DNA of 7,842 nucleotides, taken from a bacterium (GTDB lineage Bacteria > UBA9089 > CG2-30-40-21). This document shows, piece after piece, positions 1-4,824 of the stretch. The translations under genes were made by a program, and so were the position numbers. The notes beneath the pieces were generated by a model. That model did not search any database. It was not told where the DNA came from and worked only from the letters and a program-made list of their open reading frames with translations. Position 1 is the first letter of the stretch; every line of letters starts with the position of its first letter. Location: contig JAHIZN010000170.1 of assembly GCA_018814245.1 (NCBI GenBank), positions 1 to 7,842 on the forward strand, in the 5' to 3' direction.

Positions 1-41
1 CAATTGACAATTGCTGAATTAATGAATTGTTGAATTATTAA
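1..41. repeat. AT-rich degenerate octamer array
   Basis: Two CAATTG palindromes (1-6 and 8-13) are followed by three 8-bp units beginning TGAATT at 15-22, 23-30 and 31-38. The array may continue to the left of the window. No function can be assigned. Confidence 0.55.
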
Positions 42-151
42 TCATTTTGTGATACATGCTTCTGTTATTTTGCAGCATTTCCCATCAGAATTCTGTCCCC
101 AAAAAGATGTGGGTAAGGATAAGTTCTTGGGAGGGGCAGGTGTGGGTTCTT

Positions 152-169
152 TTCCTTCTGAAGAAGGAA
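152..169. repeat. Perfect palindrome TTCCTTC-TGAA-GAAGGAA
   Basis: Seven-base arms flank a TGAA tetraloop; read as DNA, the symmetry is 8+8 with a 2-bp centre. No T-run follows on either strand, so it is not a convincing terminator. A related inverted copy lies at 931-957. Confidence 0.7.
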
Positions 170-181
170 CAACACATCCAC
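155..181 (+). repeat. 27-bp repeat, left copy (inverted partner 931-957)
   Basis: Positions 155-172 are the exact reverse complement of 940-957. With two mismatches the match extends to 155-181 against 931-957. The copies face each other and enclose about 0.75 kb that includes the 108-bp direct repeats. This could be the ends of a degraded element or simply two members of a dispersed family. Confidence 0.6.
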
Positions 182-280
182 TTGTTAATTGCCAACTGCC
201 CCATTCTGTCTTTTACTGTTGCCCATCTTTCCCTTCAAGGAGAGAACCCACCCCTAACCCCTCCCAAGAGGGGAATATGC

Positions 281-351
281 CGTAGGGGCAGACCTTGAGT
301 GTCTGCCTTGATACCTCGTAGGGGCAGACCTTGAGTGTCTGCCCTGATACC
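281..351. repeat. Two tandem 35-bp hairpin repeats (36-bp period)
   Basis: Copies at 281-315 and 317-351 differ at one base and are separated by a single T. Each starts CGTAGGGGCAGAC and contains GGCAGAC and its complement GTCTGCC around a 7-nt loop; the second copy extends the stem to 8 bp. This is a short palindromic (REP-like) repeat design. The second copy abuts the 108-bp repeat that starts at 350. Two units with one intervening base do not make a CRISPR array. Confidence 0.8.
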
Positions 352-457
352 ACAAAGTAAAATCCCACACATCTAACCTATTTTGCAGCATATACTTAGC
401 GAAAATGTTGTAAATTTTCTTGCACAAAAAGCAAAAATCTCACGGGTAAGGTACTAA
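350..457 (+). repeat. 108-bp direct repeat, copy 1
   Basis: This aligns without gaps to 771-878 with 10 differences (98/108 identical). The most conserved parts are the first 29 bases and the stretch GTAAATTTTCTTGCACAAAA. There is no coding frame. It directly follows the tandem hairpin repeats. Confidence 0.85.
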
Positions 458-495
458 GCTTATTCCCCAGTTTTTTAATTTATTGTACTGAAACA

Positions 496-537
496 AGATA
501 AGATAAAACGAGACGAGATAAGACGAGACGAGACGAG
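496..537 (+). repeat. Pentanucleotide array (AGACG/AGATA)
   Basis: Eight consecutive 5-bp units at 496-535 (AGATA, AGATA, AAACG, AGACG, AGATA, AGACG x3) are followed by a partial AG. The array lies in the 313-bp spacer between the two 108-bp repeats. It is simple-sequence DNA with no evident function. Confidence 0.85.
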
Positions 538-684
538 TGCATCAAAGCGTGCTGCATGATTGTGAAAAGTGTAGAATACATCATCAGAAGTGCATTTGAA
601 AAGCTAAATAGCATTATAATCCCTATCATTCAATTTGTCAAGCATTTTTTTGGGTCATTCCTAACTCGGACAAGCCGAAACCAA

Positions 685-733
685 AGGAGATGTGGGGATA
701 TGAGAAGAGGGGAGATAAGGGGATGAGAAAAGT
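685..733 (+). repeat. Purine-rich low-complexity tract
   Basis: This is an almost unbroken run of A and G with recurring GGGGAT, GAGAAGAG and GGGGAGAT words, so it looks like a degenerate tandem repeat. It sits just before copy 2 of the 108-bp repeat. Confidence 0.6.
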
Positions 734-770
734 AAATTACGAAAGATGTGAAATGCCACGAAGCGAAACG

Positions 771-878
771 CCACAAAGTAAAATCCCACACATCTAACCA
801 ATTATGCAATATATAATTAGCGATAATATTGTAAATTTTCTTGCACAAAAAGCAAGAATTTCACGGGTAAAGTACTAA
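771..878 (+). repeat. 108-bp direct repeat, copy 2
   Basis: Second copy, 421 bp downstream of copy 1 and in the same orientation. Here TTCTTGC (838-844) and GCAAGAA (852-858) form a 7-bp stem around a 7-nt loop, while copy 1 carries a mismatch in that stem. The copy is preceded by a related 15-bp unit (755-769) that matches 770-784 at 11 of 15 positions, all differences being transitions. The 5' part therefore looks like a remnant of a shorter tandem repeat. Confidence 0.85.
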
Positions 879-930
879 TGGGTTGCCACATCTACACTCA
901 TCTACATTGCTTGACCTCATGTCGATTAAT

Positions 931-957
931 GGGGATGTATTGTTCCTTCTTCAGAAG
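931..957 (-). repeat. 27-bp repeat, right inverted copy
   Basis: This is the inverted partner of 155-181, matching 25 of 27 positions, with an unbroken 18-bp core at 940-957. It lies about 80 bp beyond the 3' end of miaA. The copy has lost the outer part of the palindrome found in the left copy, so only a CTTC/GAAG stem remains. Confidence 0.6.
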
Positions 958-1036
958 ATGTTGTTTGGCAGGTTTTATCTCTCTGAATTTTCCTCAAATC
1001 CGCATAAAGCCTGAAAACTCTTTGCAACGCTCTCAC

Positions 1037-2038
1037 TCAGACCATGATACTATTTGACTGTTCAATCGTCTGTCTTATTCTTGCTATATCATTCGGCTCA
1101 AACCAGTTATACCTTGAGTCAGCCCTGAACCATGTAAGCTGCCGCTTTGCAAACTGGCGTGAGGATTGCTTTATTTCAGCTATTGCCTCCTGGAGGCTAT
1201 AAATACCCTGTATGTGTTTTATTATCTGCCGATACCCAAGAGCCTCCATAGAGATTAATCGAGGGATAGCTGTTGTAGCACAAGCATCTTGCTTGTGTTC
1301 ATGACTATTTAAGCAAGGGATGGGTGTTGCAGGTATGACAGGCGAATATCCCTTTTCTAACAATCCACGCACCTCTTCTACCCATCCCATTTTAATCATT
1401 TCATCTACCCGCTGCTCAATTCGGGCATACAGTTGCTGCCTGTCCTGATTCAAGACTATCATGGTAAGGTGATAATCCTTTGTGGTTGTAGCAGATTGCT
1501 TAAGATAAGAGATTGTCGTGCCGGTTTGATAATAAACCTCTAAGGCACGGATGATCCGACGAAGGTCATTGCCTGAAAGCCTTGAGCCAGTCTCTGGATC
1601 AATCTCAAGCAGCCTTTGATAAAGATGATTTGTTCCAAGCAGGGAAGCCTCTTCGTGAAGCTGTTGCCGCAAACAAGGTGATGGCAAGGGTGAAGGGAAT
1701 AATCCGCTGACAATAGATTTGATATAAAGACCGGTTCCGCCAACAAGGAAGGGTAATTTGCCACGAATATGAATCTGATCAATAATCGTTTCTGCCTGCT
1801 GCTTAAAGTCAGCCACGCTAAAATCTTCATCCGGGTCAACAATATCTATTATGTGATATGGAAGCTGTTGACGAAGCATGGATGGTGGCTTGGCTGTGCC
1901 AATGTCCAGATACCGATATACCTGCCTTGAATCAGCAGATACAATCTCACCATTCATCTCCATGGCAAGATGGTGAGCCGCATCAGTCTTGCCAACCCCG
2001 GTTGGACCAGCAATCACAATCAATGGTTTGGATTTCAT
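1037..2038 (-). CDS. miaA: tRNA dimethylallyltransferase (MiaA)
   Basis: MiaA transfers the dimethylallyl group from DMAPP to N6 of A37 in tRNAs that read UNN codons; it is a cytosolic enzyme. The 333-residue product shows the P-loop GPTGVGKT (11-18), SADSRQVYR (34-42) with the family's catalytic Asp, LVGGTGLYIKS (98-108), the RALEVY segment (164-169), ALGYRQ (266-271) and SRQFAKRQLTWFR (293-305). I chose the ATG at 2038 over an upstream in-frame ATG at 2089. It places the P-loop at the normal distance from the N-terminus, and its ATGA overlap with the flippase stop implies translational coupling. The oddity is an 18-residue in-frame insertion (around residues 237-262, containing HEHKQDAC) between VIP and LISMEALGYRQ, where relatives read directly through. 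It derives from a palindromic repeat. All catalytic motifs are intact, so the enzyme is probably functional. Confidence 0.96.
   Translation of the reverse strand: MKSKPLIVIAGPTGVGKTDAAHHLAMEMNGEIVSADSRQVYRYLDIGTAKPPSMLRQQLPYHIIDIVDPDEDFSVADFKQQAETIIDQIHIRGKLPFLVGGTGLYIKSIVSGLFPSPLPSPCLRQQLHEEASLLGTNHLYQRLLEIDPETGSRLSGNDLRRIIRALEVYYQTGTTISYLKQSATTTKDYHLTMIVLNQDRQQLYARIEQRVDEMIKMGWVEEVRGLLEKGYSPVIPATPIPCLNSHEHKQDACATTAIPRLISMEALGYRQIIKHIQGIYSLQEAIAEIKQSSRQFAKRQLTWFRADSRYNWFEPNDIARIRQTIEQSNSIMV
1262..1332. repeat. In-frame 54-bp repeat insertion within miaA
   Basis: Direct repeats of 17 bp at 1262-1278 and 1316-1332 match at 13 of 17 positions and lie exactly 54 bp apart. Between them, CACAAGCA (1279-1286) and TGCTTGTG (1290-1297) form a perfect 8-bp stem around TCT. 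At protein level the duplication reads ATPIPCLNS then TTAIPRLIS, with HEHKQDACA between. A hairpin flanked by a short duplication suggests insertion of a small palindromic element or a local duplication. The 54-bp length preserved the frame. Confidence 0.75.
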
Positions 2039-3309
2039 GGTATCCTGCTTTTTTCTGATCTGATTATAATAAGATACGAAAATACGCACAAGGTAATATT
2101 GGCAGCAAGGCAGCCGAGCGGTATCCCTATTATGCCCATTTTAAGCCTGATAACAAACAGATAGTCTGCACAAAGCATGACCAATACAGAAACAATAGAA
2201 ACAACAAAAACAAACTTGAGGGTATTCTTTATTTGAAACCACCTGTAAAATATGGGCCATAAAAACATGCAGGGCAGGCTTAAGGCATAATACTTAGCAG
2301 CATCTACTGTAAGCATTAGATCCTCATGCGAGAAACGACCGTATCCCAAAAGGAGTTTAACCAGGATAGGGGCAAATATAAATATAACAATAGCACAGAG
2401 AGAACTAATCAATAGTATCTTTTTTACATAAAAATTAAGCTTTTTTATGCCAGCATCAGCCTCTGAAAGGGATGTTATAACTATCTGCCCCAGTTTTAAG
2501 ATGCCTGTTGGCACTGAGGCTATTATTAATCCATAAGACAATGCTGTGATACACTTTGTCGGCAGGATAGATGCAAAGGCTTTATCTATAATCGTAAATA
2601 CATGACCTACTCCATAAAGGGTTGTCAAATAAAAGAATTGCCTTAATATCTCTTTGGTCGTATTATCCATAAAAAAGGCTACTCGCAGATGTTTTTTTCC
2701 TGCAAAAATCATATAACCGGTTGCAATAACCTGAGCCATGGATAATGATATGGGGAGTACCGCTGGATTTTTATAGATGTATAATCCTGTACCGATGAAT
2801 ATACAGCTAAATATTGAAAATATCAGCTCCCCTATAAAATAAGGGGTGAATAATCTCTCGCTTCTCAGGATTGCCCCAAAATGATGAAAAAAGAAATTTA
2901 AGAATAGATACGGCAGAAGAAGGTAGAAATAAAGTGCCAGATACCCCTTCTTATCCTCTGTAAAACCAATGGCTATCCTTGATATTAATGGATAGGAAAA
3001 GATAGAGATTATGATAAGAAGAACTGCAAGAATAGTGGTAAAGGTAAGAAGGAGACCGCTTAGCCTTAAGAATCTTTCCCTGCTCTCTTCCCTTGCCCTG
3101 ACTAAATTGGGGACACCTATGGAATCAAAGACATCTGCAAATGTAAAGAAGATACCTATCAGGGTCAGAGCCATGAAAAAGGCATCGGTTTGAGCATTAA
3201 AGCCGATTAATATAGCAATAGCTACATTTTTTATATACCCGAAACCCCTGGCAGCAATATTTATTGCCGATGACCGTAAAATAGCATCCAGAACCTTTTC
3301 TTGTTTCAA
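2035..3309 (-). CDS. MurJ/MviN-type lipid flippase, short form
   Basis: This is an integral membrane protein of the MVF (MurJ/MviN) group, which flips lipid-linked precursors across the inner membrane. The 424 residues contain about 12 hydrophobic segments (roughly 12-36, 43-61, 84-110, 122-147, 156-178, 184-204, 224-241, 255-279, 297-321, 338-357, 366-387, 392-416). Family hallmarks are GFNAQTDAFFMA (36-47), the IIDKAFASILP region (240-250) with SYGLIIASVPTGIL (258-271), and GYGRFSHEDLMLT (322-334). Classical MurJ is about 500 residues with 14 segments, so this one appears to lack the last two. The start is TTG at 3309, preceded at 6 nt by AGGGG (complement of 3316-3320); the next in-frame ATG would remove the first hydrophobic segment. 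The stop overlaps the miaA ATG. The substrate (lipid II or a glycan lipid) cannot be decided, so no symbol is given. Confidence 0.85.
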   Translation of the reverse strand: MKQEKVLDAILRSSAINIAARGFGYIKNVAIAILIGFNAQTDAFFMALTLIGIFFTFADVFDSIGVPNLVRAREESRERFLRLSGLLLTFTTILAVLLIIISIFSYPLISRIAIGFTEDKKGYLALYFYLLLPYLFLNFFFHHFGAILRSERLFTPYFIGELIFSIFSCIFIGTGLYIYKNPAVLPISLSMAQVIATGYMIFAGKKHLRVAFFMDNTTKEILRQFFYLTTLYGVGHVFTIIDKAFASILPTKCITALSYGLIIASVPTGILKLGQIVITSLSEADAGIKKLNFYVKKILLISSLCAIVIFIFAPILVKLLLGYGRFSHEDLMLTVDAAKYYALSLPCMFLWPIFYRWFQIKNTLKFVFVVSIVSVLVMLCADYLFVIRLKMGIIGIPLGCLAANITLCVFSYLIIIRSEKSRIP

Positions 3310-3319
3310 GTTTGACCCC

Positions 3320-3401
3320 TCTGATTAGTCTGACTGGTCTGACTGGTCCGATTAGTCCGACATGTCTGACATGTCTGACTGGTCTGACTAAGTCCGACTA
3401 T
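3320..3401. repeat. 9-bp tandem array between lipoprotein and flippase genes
   Basis: There are nine units of TCYGAYNNG type (TCTGATTAG, TCTGACTGG x2, TCCGATTAG, TCCGACATG, TCTGACATG, TCTGACTGG, a 10-bp TCTGACTAAG, TCCGACTAT), then a partial TCTGACC. The array fills the gap between the two genes. Its left edge touches the flippase ribosome-binding site (3316-3320), and its right-hand unit supplies the lipoprotein stop codon (TAG, complement of 3398-3400). A transcript reading through would carry the array in the intercistronic space. Confidence 0.9.
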
Positions 3402-4495
3402 TCTGACCTCTCTTCTACAAATTCCGCCTCTGACTGGGGTGATTCTGTCTTCCCAAAGCCTCCACGCAATGTCCATGTTAAACCGCTATCAAGGCTTTTT
3501 TGAACACCCTCCTCTGTACCTGCATACATCACACCCGGATTATTAGAATCCATGACAAGGCAGTGGACACAGGTATTCACTAACCCTTGATTTCTTCTCT
3601 CCCAACCCTCTCCAAAGTTATTGGAGTACAAAATACCGCTTAACCATGCCCCAAGATACACAACATTGGTTGCTGACGGATCTATGGCTATTGTCCATAC
3701 TCTTGGCTGGTTGGGTGGTTTGGTTAATCTTTTCCATGTTTTACCACCATTTATGCTTCCAAAAACCCCATCCTGTGTGCCGACATAAAGGATCTCAGGG
3801 TGTATCGGGTTAATGGCAATGGCTCTGATCAGTAATGATTCCAGACCATTATTCCTTTTTTCCCATTTTTCGCCATCTCTACTCTCAAATATCCCCTGTT
3901 GCCAGCCAGAAACATATAGATGAGAATCTTTAGTTATAGCCATAGCCATTACCTGAAGGTTTGCCGGCAGATTTACCCCTATTTTTGACCACGACCCTCC
4001 CCCATTCCGGCTTCTGAACAATCCCCCATCACCAACACACCCTGCATATATGATTTCCGGATTTTTTGGGTCCATGGCTAATACCTTAACCATGGGACTG
4101 GAAAGACCATTGTTAATCTCTTCCCAAGCCGTATCCATGCTAATACTCTTAAACACCCCGCCATCACCCCCGGCATAAACAATATCAGGATGTTGAGGGT
4201 GAATGGCTATGGTGCTAATATTCAGATTGGTCAAACCCTCTGTCATTTCACACCAAAATCCCCCCCCATCAATTGTAACATACACCCCTGCCGGGGTAGC
4301 TGCATAGAGTATTTTTGAGTCAACAGGATTTATGGCAAGTGAATAAATCCAGTCAGGTGATAACGCTGCTGCCTTTTCCTTATGCCCTGCATCCTGCTCT
4401 TTTTCTTCAGGTAAAGGCTTTTCCTTTGATTCCGGAGCACAACCTATTAATAATAATATGCTGATGAATGCGGCAAAAAAGCACAGTCTTTTCAT
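3398..4495 (-). CDS. Seven-bladed beta-propeller lipoprotein, function unknown
   Basis: The predicted lipoprotein has 365 residues. MKR is followed by a hydrophobic stretch (4-18) and the lipobox LIGC with Cys19 as lipidation site, then a charged linker (22-43, rich in Glu and Lys). After that come seven repeats of about 43 residues beginning near 50, 93, 136, 183, 223, 266 and 309. Each has the pattern I-x-x-[IL]-A-[IM]-[DN/H]-P...[IV][LIV]Y-[AV]-G...G[VIL][FY]-x-S and ends in an Asp-box-like S-x-[DN]-G-x-x-W. This is the BNR/sortilin/Ycf48-type propeller architecture. The fold is clear but the ligand is not. I chose the ATG at 4495 because it gives a proper signal peptide and has AGGGGTG about 10 nt upstream. 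A frame open to 4669 only adds repeat-encoded MENGEWR residues. The last two codons and the stop lie in the 9-bp array. It is first in the operon with the flippase and miaA. Confidence 0.85.
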   Translation of the reverse strand: MKRLCFFAAFISILLLIGCAPESKEKPLPEEKEQDAGHKEKAAALSPDWIYSLAINPVDSKILYAATPAGVYVTIDGGGFWCEMTEGLTNLNISTIAIHPQHPDIVYAGGDGGVFKSISMDTAWEEINNGLSSPMVKVLAMDPKNPEIIYAGCVGDGGLFRSRNGGGSWSKIGVNLPANLQVMAMAITKDSHLYVSGWQQGIFESRDGEKWEKRNNGLESLLIRAIAINPIHPEILYVGTQDGVFGSINGGKTWKRLTKPPNQPRVWTIAIDPSATNVVYLGAWLSGILYSNNFGEGWERRNQGLVNTCVHCLVMDSNNPGVMYAGTEEGVQKSLDSGLTWTLRGGFGKTESPQSEAEFVEERSE

Positions 4496-4600
4496 GATTT
4501 CAATGCACCCCTGATACTTGATACGGTCTGCCCATACACAGGATAGATAAATAGCATAGCTTCCAGCCTGTTTGTCTCTACACGCATAAGACAGACGACT

Positions 4601-4677
4601 TTCCATTCTCCATTCTCCATTCTCCATTCTCCATTCTCCATTCTCCATTCTCCATTTTCCATTTTCCATTTTCCATT
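4601..4677 (-). repeat. Heptanucleotide array, 11 units of AATGGAR
   Basis: On the minus strand there are three AATGGAA units, seven AATGGAG units and one AATGGAA, perfectly in register over 77 bp. Every unit carries an ATG, and the AATGGAG units also carry a GGAG. Because 7 is not a multiple of 3, the ATGs cycle through all three frames. The array starts within a few bases of the predicted transcription start of the minus-strand promoter, so it should form the very 5' end of the lipoprotein transcript. Confidence 0.95.
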
Positions 4678-4684
4678 TCTAAAT

Positions 4685-4713
4685 ATTATATCCAACTGCA
4701 TCCATATTGTCAA
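4685..4713 (-). promoter_or_regulatory. Consensus sigma-70 promoter for the lipoprotein-flippase-miaA unit
   Basis: On the minus strand, TTGACA (complement of 4708-4713), a 17-bp spacer and TATAAT (complement of 4685-4690) match the consensus exactly. The predicted start is near 4677-4679, giving a leader of about 180 nt that begins at the heptamer array. Confidence 0.8.
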
Positions 4714-4774
4714 GGTTTTTCATCCGGTATGTTGCAGTAAAGTGTAAATGTCCTGTTTTGCAGCCTCAAATTCC

Positions 4775-4803
4775 TTGACATCCCTGTTATTCCATGTTAT
4801 AAT
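4775..4803 (+). promoter_or_regulatory. Consensus sigma-70 promoter for gatB
   Basis: TTGACA (4775-4780), a 17-bp spacer and TATAAT (4798-4803) match exactly. An extended -10 TG is present at 4795-4796. The start is predicted near 4810, leaving an untranslated leader of about 15 nt that contains GGAGG at 4815-4819, five bases before the gatB ATG. Confidence 0.85.
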
Positions 4804-4824
4804 CTTCAAAATCTGGAGGTTAAT

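Larger units (their letters stand above)
126..268. repeat. Imperfect long inverted repeat (arms 126-150 and 243-268)
   Basis: The reverse complement of 126-150 matches 243-268 with one clear substitution and one substitution-plus-gap. Both arms contain AGAACCCAC and CCCCTCCCAAG. The arms enclose about 92 bp, including the smaller palindrome at 152-169. The right arm, with its ACCCCTCCCAAGAGGGG core, resembles a GC-rich repeat family common in environmental bacterial genomes; that resemblance is from memory. The whole could fold as a hairpin or be two oppositely oriented copies of one dispersed repeat. Confidence 0.6.
1..1036. other. Gene-free repeat-rich intergenic region
   Basis: No open frame here has a recognisable protein or a good ribosome-binding site. 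The small frames are made of repeat sequence. For example, two overlapping plus-strand frames near 49-298 read through the palindrome and hairpin repeats listed separately. The stretch lies downstream of miaA, which ends at 1037, and whatever gene lies to the left is outside the window. It contains at least seven distinct repeat structures. I see no clear rho-independent terminator for the minus-strand operon: positions 960-1036 lack a GC-rich stem followed by a T-run on that strand. Confidence 0.75.
4496..4824. other. Divergent intergenic region with two consensus promoters and a heptamer array
   Basis: This 329-bp gap separates the head-to-head lipoprotein and gatB genes. From left to right it holds the lipoprotein leader (4496-4600), the heptamer array (4601-4677), the minus-strand promoter (4685-4713), a 61-bp stretch between the two -35 boxes with no symmetry I could see, the gatB promoter (4775-4803) and its ribosome-binding site (GGAGG, 4815-4819). 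The leader reads GTAGAGACAAACAGGCTGGA on the minus strand near 4561-4580, loosely like other dispersed repeats, but too weakly to call. Confidence 0.8.

Noticed and set aside
49..298. Two overlapping plus-strand small frames (78 and 80 codons)
   Set aside because: They run through the inverted repeats and hairpin doublet, have no good ribosome-binding site and resemble no protein. Their PSQEG- and PKRG-like endings come from the repeat DNA.
281..351. A CRISPR array
   Set aside because: Only two units, separated by a single base. The sequence between repeat starts is itself repeated, so there are no spacers, and no cas genes are present.
595..620. A promoter with TATAAT at 615-620
   Set aside because: The nearest TTGAAA (596-601) leaves only a 13-bp spacer, the position 17 bp upstream is not -35-like, and no gene follows on the plus strand.
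630..848. A 72-codon minus-strand frame
   Set aside because: It covers the purine-rich tract and copy 2 of the 108-bp repeat, and its composition follows the low-complexity DNA. There is no recognisable start context.
2039..2089. An upstream ATG for miaA at 2089
   Set aside because: It would add 17 residues not seen in the family before the P-loop strand. The ATG at 2038 overlaps the upstream stop as ATGA, a typical coupled start.
4496..4669. A 58-residue N-terminal extension of the lipoprotein starting in the heptamer array (MENGEWR repeats)
   Set aside because: It would bury the signal peptide and lipobox inside the protein, and its residues come only from the simple repeat. The ATG at 4495 has its own ribosome-binding site and an immediate signal sequence. 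It is kept only as a regulatory possibility in the findings.
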